This document shows, in pieces, positions 10,866 through 22,254 of a DNA stretch of 64,000 nt. This DNA is from Diplolepis rosae. Lineage: Eukaryota > Arthropoda > Insecta > Hymenoptera > Diplolepididae. The first letter of the stretch is position 1; every line of letters begins with the position of its first letter. Made by a program: the position numbers and the translations under genes. The DNA lies in the NCBI GenBank assembly GCA_030998225.1, contig JAPYXD010000484.1, forward strand, positions 1,488,001-1,552,000, in the 5' to 3' direction. The notes under the pieces are model-generated. The model did not search any database. It was not told the origin of the DNA and saw only the letters and a program-made list of their open reading frames with translations.

Positions 10866-11132
10866 CCAAAGTTTCAATTGCCCATAAAATCACCAGACGT
10901 CACTATATTTGAAAAGCAGTGTTAGACGAAGATTATGAAAGGAATGTGTTGGCAAAAACTGCGAGGATTGCAAGATGCAGGATTCCTGTACATTTCCGTG
11001 AAGCGCTCTCTACTGCCTATATTTGATATATACTTGCAATTTTTGCCAACGCATTCCTTTGATAATCTTCGTCAAACACTGCTTTTCAAATATAGTGACT
11101 TCTGGTGATTTTATGGGCAATTGAAACTTTGG
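10866..11132. mobile_element. hairpin MITE, ~270 bp
   Basis: Arms of ~100 bp begin CCAAAGTTTCAATTGCCCAT at the left and mirror at the right (ending at 11132). They are about 93% identical and enclose a spacer of about 60-70 bp. The element is inserted in the P relic. Confidence 0.75.
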
Positions 11133-11200
11133 TACAATGCAGCACTGTCCGACTAAAAGCAAAATGGCGGTTCCTTAGTGATTATAGTTTGTATGTATAT

Positions 11201-13062
11201 TCGTAAAATATATACTGTGGATACGCATGAAGAATTCTTGAGACCCTGATCAAAATTTTTTTTATGTTATCCCCATATAACTGAAAATATATTTAAAAAT
11301 AAATAAAAAGCTTAAGCTTCTAAACAGAAGTATTTTCCATTTTTATTTTCCAGCTTCAAACGAATTAAATGAAAAATAATTATTTTGTTAAGCCCTGTGT
11401 TCAACATAAAAAACCATGTGAAGGGAAATATATACTCAATTAAAAATTTGTAAATGTAACAAAAAATATTCATTACTATAAAATTTGCTAGTACATATTT
11501 TTAACATATTTTAAATTTTGAACATGTACAGATCAATGATGACTAGTTAAGTGTCGCAAACCTTGGCTGCTTTTTTTTCAAGACGCTAAATTTTTAAATT
11601 CCAGCCATTTCCTGTCTTACGAATTGTCTCATTCTTATTTAAAATAAAATTAAATCACATATGCTAACATCTCTACAGCTTCATTGGCATGTTCTTTGCA
11701 TTGAAAAATAAATATCGAAGAAAGCACTTTTATATTTTTTTACAAAATGGATTTGTATAAGAAATATAGTGTCGTTGATGTTGCATTGAAAATCCATTTA
11801 GTATTTCTTTAGCTTCCTTAATCTCAGAAAATTTAACTGAACAAGATAAAAATATTTTATTCAGTATGAGATTTCGAATGGAATATTATCAATACTGTAT
11901 AAAAGTTTCACTAATTTCTTGTTCCTTTCCTTTTGTTTAGAGATTTTTTGGCACTATCAGATTAGCTGGAGGAACAAATGTTCATCCTTGTACACCAACC
12001 TTCTTGCAAATATACAAGATATTAGCTGCTTTTAGCATTTTGAAACCTGCAAAGCTTCGAAATTGTAGTACTTTCGATGGCAACCCTCCACAGCCCTTAA
12101 CAATAATTTCAAAATTGAAAGAATTACATTAGTCGAATAGTAAAGGCGCAATTCAAGAAATTCGAGAAAAGTTGAAAGCTATAATCGATTGTGAAGACAC
12201 TGATTTTAGTGATTTTGTAGATGCAGTAGCGCACGATTATGCTTTACCAGCTGTTAGAGATTGTTTGATTTTTTACACAACTGGTCGTATAACTGCTTAC
12301 ATTAAACAGCACACTCAGTGTTCGACATGCTTAAGTGCATTTTTGACTACTTCTGAAATTCATGCAGATACGATATCTTTTTCTTGTGATCAGTTACCTG
12401 AAAGTTTGAGTAGATTTGCAAGAATAAATAAATATTTCATACATCCAAATGTTAAGTTATACAAGCTTATCACAGTTGTCGAATATCTATTTAACAAACA
12501 TTGCCGGTCTAGCAATTCTTTTGATCTAATTCTAGACAATTTAATTTCATCTGAAACAAAACATAGTTTTCAGTGCAAAGAACATACCAATGAAGCTGTA
12601 GAGATGTTAGCATATGTGATTTAATTTTATTTTAAATAAGAATGAGACAATTCGTAAGACAGGAAATGGCTGGAATTTAAAAATTTAGCGTCTTGAAAAA
12701 AAAGCAGCCAAGGTTTGCGACACTTAACTAGTCATCATTGATCTTTAAATTTTAAAAATTTAAAATATGTACTAGCAAATTTTATAGTAATGAATATTTT
12801 TTGTTACATTTACAAATTTTTAATTGAGTATATATTTCCCTTCACATGGTTTTTTATGTTGAACACAGGGCTTAACAAAATAATTATTTTTCATTTAATT
12901 CGTTTGAAGCTGGAAAATAAAAATGAAAAATACTTCTATTTAGAAGCTTAAGCTTTTTATTTATTTTTAAATATTTTTTCAGTTATATGGGGATAACATA
13001 AAAAAAATTTTGTTCAGGGTCTCAAGAATTCTTCATGCGTATGCACAGTATATATTTTACGA
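11201..13062. mobile_element. foldback made from the 3' end of a P element
   Basis: Two ~500-bp inverted arms (11201-11710 and 12566-13062) of about 95% identity flank the C-terminal P transposase exon. The right arm includes the last ~19 codons and stop of that exon plus ~440 bp of downstream DNA. The left arm is the same segment inverted, so coding DNA is duplicated in reverse. This shows the arms arose by inverted duplication of a P-element end, not from ordinary short terminal repeats. Confidence 0.8.
11941..12624 (+). pseudogene. P-element transposase, C-terminal exon
   Basis: A polypyrimidine tract and acceptor (TTTTGTTTAG) precede a frame starting RFFGTIRLAGGTNVHPCTP, the FFG.IR..GG..HP signature near the C-terminus of P/THAP9-type transposases. 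The frame continues to a stop at 12622-12624, interrupted once by TAG at 12130-12132. It ends in a cysteine-containing helical region. The RNase H-like catalytic residues and GTP-binding region are absent here and upstream. The copy is therefore inactive, and much older than the P element at 48-54 kb, with which it shares little obvious sequence. Confidence 0.8.
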
Positions 13063-13795
13063 AGTTTAATGTGTTCTTTTTTTATTTTATATTAATTGAT
13101 TCATTCACAATGTGTATTTTATGTCCTATAATCATTTTAGGAACTGTTTTTCATTTTATATTGTTCAGAAACTTAATTATTTAAATTTTTTAAATATTTG
13201 TCTATTAGTATAATGCTTTTGTAGAGCGTGCCGCGTGCAGCGCCGCTCTGGTGAGAAAACTTCGCACATAGAAACTATAACTATAACTATAGCACTACTC
13301 TCCGTCATACAGTAATAGACAGAGAGAGTCCGATATATGCATTGCATGTTGACTAATGGGTAGCGGTCAGATTTTTATCGACATATGAATTTTGAGTTAT
13401 ATTTCGTGTTTTTAACTCCCAATTAATACAAGACCATTACCGAAGAACTCAGGCGATGGTCGAAGTTATGATTCTGGGAAGATATTCAGGATTCCAACTT
13501 GGCGGAGAAAAGTATCGGGGCTGCAGAGCCCTTTTAGTAGTTACAGCCTGTGAGTGCAGATAAGGATAGGGACTGTACAACCTCATCCGTGACTCTTGCC
13601 ATGAGCCAAACTACCAGTGAGGCTACCCACGACTTGTGACTCCAACCTGGCGGAGTACGGATCTTTCACGACCCAGCCCTGAGCAAGACTCACGGCAAGT
13701 ACCAGATGCGAACATGGGCTGGAAATTAGGTACATTTGGATGACGGCTCAATCCTGTTCTAGACACTAGGCAGGTTCCAGTCGAGAACAGGGGTT
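13063..13795. other. non-coding, partly GC-rich stretch
   Basis: AT-rich to about 13200, then more GC-rich from 13210. A short diverged direct repeat (CCAACTTGGCGGAG near 13496 and CCAACCTGGCGGAG near 13643) is the only structure I can point to. No coding motif is recognised. Confidence 0.4.
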
Positions 13796-14583
13796 GATCA
13801 CAAAGGAATAATAAGGAGACCAAACTGCCATGGGAAACTTTTCCGAATCTGGCAGGAACAACGGCATGGTAAGTGCCCGGCTTGTAAGTTTGACGTAGTG
13901 AAAAGGAGTGCGCAAGTGCGCAGTTGGCCTCTTACTCACGGGAAAATGTGCGAGTGAGACGACCTTTTCAAATTGATCTAAGCCAGAGAGGTTATGCAAC
14001 CACTGATCTCTATAATACACTGGATGCATAATGCCAATGGGAAAGTCCGCAAAGTCGTGTGCTTCATTGGATGCTGAGCCGCCATCTTTACTTAGGTTGA
14101 TTACAAAGAATGTTGCGGTAAATTCAAATATAGTAAAAAGGCAAAAGTGTAAATATTAAAGAAACAATATGTAATCCATGCTTTTTTACCGGTATTAGTA
14201 TTGATAGTATACATAATTAAACTAATGAAATTAAATTTATTAAATAATACTAAAATATAACTCGGTAATATTTATTATTGTGGTATATAATGTTGTATAT
14301 ATTTAAATAGGCATATGTATTTATTTCTTAACTATAATTAAATATAAATTTATTATAAATTTATCAAATATGGATTACAGAATTTAACAAGTAAACGTAC
14401 CTTGGAGTAGTGTAAAAATTATCTCACGTCCTGAACGTGAACTATTAATAATAGTCACATATAATAACTATTTTTAGTATAAATTAATTCGCGTTTCATA
14501 ATTCAACCCTTATGTACCTGCACATAAACGATTTTAAAAACTGAAAAAAAGCTCCATCCCCTTCTGTTTTAAAAAATGTTTAA

Positions 14584-14649
14584 TTACTCGATCTTGTTGG
14601 CGTATTTCATCATACGTTTAAATTTCTCAGGAGTAATAAGTTGCTCCAA
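14584..14649 (-). pseudogene. terminal-exon-like segment, left arm copy
   Basis: Mirror image of the segment at 15560-15625. It has a polypyrimidine-AG acceptor, 21 codons beginning LEQLITPEKFK and ending YANKIE, then TAA. I do not recognise the protein. No upstream exon is seen in either arm. Confidence 0.5.
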
Positions 14650-15559
14650 CTGAAAGAAGTAATAGAAATAATTTTAAATATATACAAAAATGATAAACTA
14701 TTGTATTTTGGTCGTTTACGAACATTTTAATTTATCAGAAAATCATAAAATTGGAAAAGAAACAAACCCTAAAATATAATTAAGACTGAATGCAGATATT
14801 ACATGAAAATTAAGTATGTACATGCTGTGACTAGTAAGTTACTAAATAATAGAATCCAGTTCTATAAAGACCTAAGTAATAATATAGAAGATTATCACTA
14901 AATAGTACAAAAAATCAGGTACGAAAGTACATCAAAAGCAGCAAATCACTCAATTAAAAATCTCCAGAGTATCACAAACAAGAAGTTTCAAATGTCAAAC
15001 TAAAGTAGTGACTAATTCAACACCTTAATTTTTAAACTACATGCAAAAGTAATAAATAAACAATGATTTTATTTATTATTCTTTTATTATTTATTTATTA
15101 TTTTGTTTATTATTGTAATTATTATTGATTTTTTTCTGTTAAGAATTGTTTATTTATTACTTTTGCATGTAGTTTAAAAATTAAGGTGTTGAATTAGTCA
15201 CTACTTTAGTTTGACATTTGAAACTTCTTGTTTGTGATACTCTGGAGATTTTTAATTGAGTGATTTGCTGCTTTTGATGTACTTTCGTACCTGATTTTTT
15301 GTACTATTTAGTGATAATCTTCTATATTATTACTTAGGTCTTTATAGAACTGGATTCTATTATTTAGTAACTTACTAGTCACAGCATGTACATACTTAAT
15401 TTTCATGTAATATCTGCATTCAGTCTTAATTATATTTTAGGGTTTGTTTCTTTTCCAATTTTATGATTTTCTGATAAATTAAAATGTTCGTAAACGACCA
15501 AAATACAATAGTTTATCATTTTTGTATATATTTAAAATTATTTCTATTACTTCTTTCAG

Positions 15560-15625
15560 TTGGAGCAACTTATTACTCCTGAGAAATTTAAACGTATGAT
15601 GAAATACGCCAACAAGATCGAGTAA
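15560..15625 (+). pseudogene. terminal-exon-like segment, right arm copy
   Basis: A strong acceptor (TATTACTTCTTTCAG) is followed by 21 codons (LEQLITPEKFK...MMKYANKIE), a stop at 15623-15625 and what looks like a 3' UTR. The frame is assumed. A charged, helix-like C-terminus suggests a captured last exon of a cellular gene, but I do not recognise the protein. It could also be the tail of a transposon gene. The two arms keep this segment identical. Confidence 0.5.
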
Positions 15626-16206
15626 TTAAACATTTTTTAAAACAGAAGGGGATGGAGCTTTTTTTCAGTTTTTAAAATCGTTTATGTGCAGGTACATAAG
15701 GGTTGAATTATGAAACGCGAATTAATTTATACTAAAAATAGTTATTATATGTGACTATTATTAATAGTTCACGTTCAGGACGTGAGATAATTTTTACACT
15801 ACTCCAAGGTACGTTTACTTGTTAAATTCTGTAATCCATATTTGATAAATTTATAATAAATTTATATTTAATTATAGTTAAGAAATAAATACATATGCCT
15901 ATTTAAATATATACAACATTATATACCACAATAATAAATATTACCGAGTTATATTTTAGTATTATTTAATAAATTTAATTTCATTAGTTTAATTATGTAT
16001 ACTATCAATACTAATACCGGTAAAAAAGCATGGATTACATATTGTTTCTTTAATATTTACACTTTTGCCTTTTTACTATATTTGAATTTACCGCAACATT
16101 CTTTGTAATCAACCTAAGTAAAGATGGCGGCTCAGCATCCAATGAAGCACACGACTTTGCATTGATTGTGCATCCAGTGTATTATAGAGATCAGTGTATG
16201 CAACCC

Positions 16207-16539
16207 GGTACGCGACACGACATTGCTAAGAAAAAAATTTATTATATTAAATGCATTATATTATATTACATGCGATCTTCAAAATCTTGAAAATTTCTCG
16301 GATTAAATTCCCTCACCTTTAAAGGAAAAAACTATTCAACATTATTTAACACACGATTTACGAAGTAATAACAAATACTATAATTTCAATTTCAAGATTT
16401 ACAATCTTATATTCGATATATACTTTCCACTTTTATAATGCACTCCTTTAGCTTTATAGGAGTCTTGAGATAATATATTTTTTTTTTCAAACTAAATTGA
16501 AATTGAACAAATATCTGCCGCTTGCAAATGATCAAAAAA
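16207..16539. other. insertion in the right arm of the palindrome
   Basis: AT-rich sequence with no counterpart in the left arm. No ORF or terminal repeats can be defined. Confidence 0.45.
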
Positions 16540-16742
16540 TCAATCAACATAACCACTCTGGCTTAGATCAATTTGACAAATTCATCTCACTGGCACATTT
16601 TGTCGTGAGTAAGAAGAGGACAACTGCGCACTTGCGCACTCCTTTTCACTACTTCCAACTTACAAGCCGGGCACTTACCGTGCCGTTGCTCTTGCCAAAT
16701 CGCTTACATGGAGATAGGTCTCCTTATTATTCCTTCGTGGGG

Positions 16743-17174
16743 TTGATTAATTATGATAATACGTTTTGAGAACCCACCCCATAGTGAACGGAAAATGGCC
16801 GACCTAGATAGTCTCCCTGAGATTAACACTGTGGAGTGACTAGCCCTGGATCACTTCTCGCGTAACGAGTTCTCTCCCCTTCCCGACTCTGCTGCTAAGT
16901 TATAAATTTTTGTGAGTCGCGAGATTTTCCCCAGACTATTAGGTGCACTCCTCTGGTTATATGTGTTCGAGAGCAAACTGCCCTCACCCCCCCTTTTTTC
17001 TTCTGTTTGGTGCCACCCCCCTTTGTTTCCTCAAAGTTTTGTGTTGTCCCCCTTATAAAGCTTTAGTGCGTTCCCTCAGCTAGCCAATTTGCGTCACAGT
17101 GTGATTGAGTGAGAGTCCTTACTTTTTTCTGTATATTTTACGATAGTATAAGGTTTGAAAATAAACCATAAATC
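16743..17174. other. pyrimidine-rich non-coding stretch
   Basis: Contains C/T-rich blocks near 16985-17060. No coding region or repeat is supported. Confidence 0.4.
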
Positions 17175-17294
17175 CAGTGTTCGCAGAACGTGGACGTAAA
17201 CGGCCCCCACCACTGAACTGTGTGGATCCTCACACAACCAAACGCAGCGTGTCGGTGTGTCCCCACTTTCTAGCTCCGATTTTATGGATTTTAT

Positions 17295-17583
17295 CATGGA
17301 GACTAGATATAAGGAGACCAATCTCCATATATCCATTTCCGAAATGAAGTTCTGCCAAGTACATAGTTACAAAACTTCCCGATGAGGGCATGTGTGTTCC
17401 CTGGGTGCAAAATGGCGACGTCTAATACACGATGTTTATAAACCGTGGATGCCGCCATTTTGCACTCAGGGAACACACGTGCCCTCATCGAGAAGTTTCC
17501 TAATTAAGTACTTAGCAAAACTTCATTTCGTGTTTTGTGAAGTACGGCCATAAGAGATTGGTCTCCTTATATCTAGTCTCCAT
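17295..17583. mobile_element. hairpin MITE with 9-bp target duplication
   Basis: The ends ATGGAGACTAGATATAAGGA and their reverse complement are flanked by GGATTTTAT at 17286-17294 and 17584-17592. The arms include the complementary blocks GAGGGCATGTGTGTTCCCTG and GGGAACACACGTGCCCTC. A 9-bp duplication suggests a Mutator-like superfamily. Confidence 0.8.
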
Positions 17584-18328
17584 GGATTTTATGCTGGTGG
17601 CTGTTGAGCTAAGATCGAGAATTATGTTTCTCTCGACTTCGTGTGAAAGAGGCGCGAAGCCGACGACAAATTCAAAATGATAAAATATATAGTTTGAAAT
17701 ATTAGCTTTTCTTTTTTGATATTTTGATAAACATTTACCTAAAATAAATATCTGAAAGATTTTTTTGAATTTCAAGATGAGTAAGACACTTGAGAAGTAA
17801 TTTTTTAGTAAAATTTATGGTTCAATAAGTATTTAAAGTATCAAAACAAAATATCGATTTATATATTTTTTAGCCTTGTAAATAAATTATTTGAAATTGA
17901 AAAATTTTATGGACGATAATTCATATCAAGATAATATAAATCATGAAATGCAAATTTAAAAAATAAAAGGATCGAATAAAATACTTTGGAAAGTTTTTTT
18001 GAATGTAAATATGCACCTTTTTTATAATATGTAGCATCTTTTTACATGACTACTTGAATATACAAGTGTGAAAAAAGAAATATATTATTTAAAAATATCT
18101 AAATTATATCTAATTTTGCACACAAAATTACACATGGAGATTTCTTTCTTATGAAGTAAAATTTACAAATTTTATAATAATAAAGTACTAAAAAATTTTT
18201 TTTTGAATACTTCGCAACTTTCATGTGGCAATTTTAATATATAAGCGTGAATAAAAGGTTTGATTCACAAAAAAAAAAAAATGTATTTTATTATTATATT
18301 CATATTCTGGACTTACATTGACCCTTAA

Positions 18329-18454
18329 CCTTTTCGTTACGAGCGCCGGATATAACCGGCATCCACTCGATGACTTCTGTGTACGAGCGCCGGATATAGC
18401 GGTGCCCCGTTCAGTAGCGTCAGCTCTGCGGAGCGGACTGCCGTAACGAAAGGG
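18329..18454. mobile_element. TTAA-flanked MITE (piggyBac-like ends)
   Basis: Flanked by TTAA at 18325-18328 and 18455-18458, with inverted ends CCTTTTCGTTACG and CCCTTTCGTTACG. The inside holds two direct copies of TACGAGCGCCGGATATA. It is 126 bp with no ORF. Confidence 0.75.
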
Positions 18455-18459
18455 TTAAT

Positions 18460-18606
18460 TAATAATTGAAGATATATGTTGATGTTGATGTAAATCGCTG
18501 ATGAGGTCTCCGATCAGAGCCGAAACGTCCGATTATGTAAAACTCTGAGTTTTTATCAACCTTGGACCCTGAAGCCAATTACCAACATCAACATATATCT
18601 TCAATT
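18460..18606. repeat. hairpin with hammerhead-ribozyme-like core
   Basis: The arms GAAGATATATGTTGATGTTG and CAACATCAACATATATCTTC close a loop that contains, at 18498-18526 on the plus strand, CTGATGA, an imperfect stem GGTCTC/GAGCC, and GAAAC. This is the order of the conserved hammerhead core, with the long arms in the place of stem I. A cleavable NUH triplet and a convincing stem III are not clear by eye. Confidence 0.5.
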
Positions 18607-19105
18607 TTATTATTTATTTGTCAATTTTGCTTCATACCAAAGAATTATCAATGTGTGGTTTCGTATACAAAATCAGATATATTTTATTTCATTTTTGAAT
18701 AATTAAACCTTTTATTTACATTTATTTGTTGAAATTGCCATAAAAGACGTCAAGAATAATAAAAGTTCTTATTGAGGTATTTTATTCCAAAGGAATTGTC
18801 ATAAATTTTATTATATTCTAGAGGCATTTAAGGTGTAATTTTCAATACAAAATTAAATATGGTTTTTTATTTTTTCAATTATCAAACCTTTTATTCACAA
18901 TTATGTATTGCCAAAAAGGCTCTTAAAAAGTGTTACGTATTTTAAAAGCTTTTTCAAAGTATTTTATTGTTATAATATTTGTCAATTTTGCTTCATACTA
19001 AAGAAATCACAAGGTGTAATTTCGTATGCAACATTAGATAAAGTTTATATTTATTTTTAAAAATAAAAAAACCTCTTTATTTGTATACTTTTATATTCAA
19101 GTAGT

Positions 19106-20355
19106 TGTCACGTCCCCGTGACAATTAATAGAAATATTATACCTTTATTATATAAATTAAGCATAAACAGTTTTTATAAAATGAAGAGTAAACCATTGTA
19201 TCGAAAATGTAGACAGCTGGTAAAATATAAATTATTGTTATACTAAGTAATGGCAGACCTTATAACTAACAAAGATTGAACAAATTGCAATAAATTAACT
19301 TGACTGACAGTTCTATTATCAACTAGTTTTTTTTTATTGAAAATGTAATTAACTTAAAAGCTTTTAGACATTATTAGTCAGATCAATAACCATTATCGCA
19401 TTCGCAAATTGGGCCATGATGTGTGATTCACCATAAGGTTGCCAAGGCAACACCCAACCACCCACTCATTACGAATTTTGGAAAATGGATCAATAACTAC
19501 TTATTAACTGGGCTATGATGCGCGATTCACCATAAGGTTGCCAAGGTAACACCCAACCACCCATCGATTATAAATTGGCGGAATTCAATCACGGAGAGTC
19601 AGTCTGATTTTTACCATCGCAGTCGTCAGTCTGATTTTTACCATCGCAGAGTCAGTCTGATCTTCACCACCGAACCTTACCTATAACATCGAGTCCACGC
19701 GCTGATAGTAATCAATATCCTCAAAAGTCTCAACAATCTCTGAACGAGTTAATCCGAATCGGCATTATCAGAAGCTGGATCAACCAAAAATTTATCAGTG
19801 CGGAAGTACCTGCAATCCTCTCAGACTCCGTCGGCCTGGTTTCGCAGCTGGAACCTTTACCGCTCTGGGGGAAGCTTACCAACCCAGACACCTGCAGCGG
19901 CGCCTACCTGCATACCTGGCGGATCGTGCCACCCTCGAAATTCAAAACTAACACCATAAACAAATCAAGGTAAGGACTACATCTTTTATTCTTTATATTT
20001 GCTCTTGTATCAATTTGTTAAAATTTGGGTTTCTCCTCTAGGAACCCGAAAGAAGAAGAAGATTCCTTCAACTTGCCAAATCGGTTTGACTAAAATCAGT
20101 GAATTATATTATTACTCTTAAAATTTCCAATCTGTTAGTTGTCAGTTTTTGCTGTAATTAAAATCATATCTTTGTGTTTAATTCTTGTGTGTAAAAATAT
20201 ATATATGTGTGTTTAACTGATTTTTCTAAATATATTAGTTATTGAGTGACCTTTGTTCCCGTTCCCTTAGCTTGAAACCTTGTGTTTCATAAATAAAACG
20301 GGAGAGTGGTAAATATAAATTGAATTGGGTCTGTTTAATCCTTCGGGACGTAACA
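19106..20355 (+). mobile_element. solo LTR, 1,250 bp, perfect 4-bp TSD
   Basis: Starts TGTCACGTCCCCGTGACA, ends GGGACGTAACA, and is flanked by TAGT on both sides (19102-19105 and 20356-20359). A sister subrepeat (AAGTAGTCATG near 21175) shows the uninterrupted site, so the boundaries are secure. The LTR contains a promoter (19569-19603) and an AATAAA polyadenylation signal near 20292. No internal retroviral region or second LTR is present, so it is a product of LTR-LTR recombination. The 4-bp duplication suits a Ty3/gypsy-type parent, but the family is not proven. Confidence 0.85.
19569..19674 (+). promoter_or_regulatory. LTR promoter: TATA box and repeated initiators
   Basis: TATAAA at 19569-19574 is followed about 30 bases on by TCAGT (19599-19603), the arthropod initiator. 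The block GTCAGTCTGATTTTTACCAT is then repeated, giving three TCAGTCTGAT copies. A longer duplication with ATTCACCATAAGGTTGCCAA lies just upstream (19427 and 19526). This suggests transcription starting at one or several tandem initiators. Confidence 0.6.
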
Positions 20356-21218
20356 TAGTCATGCGAAGGATTTGAAGTATTCTAAAAGCTTTTCCAAAGC
20401 ATTTAATTCCATGATATATTTTTTTCATATCAAAAAATATCAAAATTTGACATTATTGTAGTATCTTTTTATGAAATTGACATTTTTCTTTCAAATTGAG
20501 CTCATTAGATGCAGAATTTTTTTAACTTTCATGATATTATTAGGATTTTTTTTTATTTGTTATTATCAAAATCAATTCACTTTCAATATAAATAAAACAA
20601 CAGGTGAAATACAAAAATTTTAATTGTTTTTTTTTAAATTAAGTCACTTGAGCAAAAGCTAAAACAACAAATGGTGAACATTTAATTATTGATGTATAAT
20701 TATAAAATATTTTTCATGCCTGTATAAATGAAGGGTTTGATTATAAAATAAAATAAATTGTATCTAAATTTGCATAAGAAATAACATCATGAGAATTCCC
20801 TGACATGATGTAAAATTGAAAAATATATCATGGAATTGAATGCTTTGGAAAAGTTTTTAGAATATTTAAAATCCTTTGCATGACTACTTCATTATAAAAG
20901 TATACATAAGAGGTTTAATTATTTTAAAATATATAATAAAATACATTTATTAATTTTTTTTGGAAATCAAACCTTTTACTCACGGTTACATATTAAAATT
21001 ACCATATGAAAGTTGCGAAGTATTCAAAAAAAATTTTTTAGTACTTTATTGTTATAAAATTTGTCAATTTTAATTCATAAGATAGAAATCTCAATGTGTA
21101 CTTTTGTGTGCAAAATTAGATATAATTTAGATATTTTTTAATAATATAATTCTTTTTTCACACTTGTATATTCAAGTAGTCATGTGAAAAGATGCTACAT
21201 ATTATAAAAAAAAGGTGC

Positions 21219-22254
21219 TCAATAAATATTTTTTTGACTTTCTGAAAATAATACAGCACGTGAGGAGTTAAAAAAAATCAAGATTATTTCAAATTCTCTA
21301 CCTTAACTTCAACTTTTTGCATGACCTAGGAAAATTTTTTTCAAAATCTGAAAATTATACGACATGAAGTCTAAAATCTTATCTTTAATTTAAGCCAAGA
21401 AAACTTAAAAAATATTCATGGGTACCCGAGATACGATTAAAAACGTTCAATCGTATCTGAGTTGAATTTTAATCGACGATCACGGTTCTCGGCGGGTTTG
21501 TTGCTCCCCCCCTTAGTTGAGGCAGGACTGAATAGGCCACGCACAAAGGTGGCGGTTAAGTGGAGCCCTCTTATATTATATGTATTTTTGATTCTTTTGA
21601 TTAGTAATTTTTATTTCTAATTATTCTAAATTTAAAAAAATATCTATTGTTATTTGTGATTATTAAAAATTATTTAAATCCAATATTATCCCCATATTAA
21701 CGAATAGAACAATGATATGTAAACATTTTTTATTTCTTAAAATTCTTATAAATTAGAACATTAATACAAATTTTAATAGTCATTGTAAATATCAACTAAG
21801 AATGAAAGGAAAGGAAATAAAGGAAACACGTTCGTGGATCAAAGAACATATAAGAGAGCTCCACTTAAGCGCCACCTTTGTGCGTGGCCTATTCGGTCCT
21901 GCCTCAACGAAGGAGGCGAGCAACAAACCGGCCGAGATCCGTGATCGTCGATTAAAATTCAACTCAGATACGATTGAACATTTTTAATCGTATCTCGGGT
22001 ACCCATAAATATTTTTCAAGTTTTCTTGGCTTAAATTAAAGATAAGATTTTAGACTTTATTTTGTATAAAAAATTAATTAGTTGAGTTATTAAATATTTA
22101 TTTTGTATAATTTTCAGATTTTGAAAAAAAATTTCCTAGGTCATGCAAAAAGTTGAAGTTGAGGTAGAGAATTTGAAAAAATCTTGAATTTTTTTTAACT
22201 CCTCACGTGCTGTATATTATATTCAGAAAGTCAAAAAAATATTTATTGAGCATC
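21219..22254. mobile_element. TIR element with ~350 bp arms nested in foldback
   Basis: The ends TCAATAAATATTTTTTTGAC and their inverse bound arms at about 21219-21575 and 21850-22254. The arms share GAGTTGAATTTTAATCGACG and AAGGTGGCG-type blocks. The left arm of the host foldback at ~18.0 kb lacks this insert, which fixes the insertion point after GGTGC. A short open frame in the right half is an arm shadow. Confidence 0.75.

Larger units (their letters stand above)
13796..16742. repeat. giant palindrome with ~1.05 kb near-perfect arms
   Basis: The inner arms 13996-15064 and 15146-16206 are almost identical inverted copies around an ~80-bp AT-rich loop. Outer, more diverged arms continue at 13796-13992 and 16540-16742, sharing CTTACAAGCCGGGCACTTAC and the inverse of AATAATAAGGAGACC. 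A ~330-bp insertion (16207-16539) separates inner from outer arm on the right. Each inner arm carries one copy of a terminal-exon-like segment. The structure may be a foldback transposon or an inverted segmental duplication. Confidence 0.85.

Noticed and set aside
13766..16769. Paired frames sharing LRTPFHY..LTSRALT in opposite strands
   Set aside because: They are the two outer arms of the palindrome; similarity follows from the inverted repeat, and no protein family is recognised.
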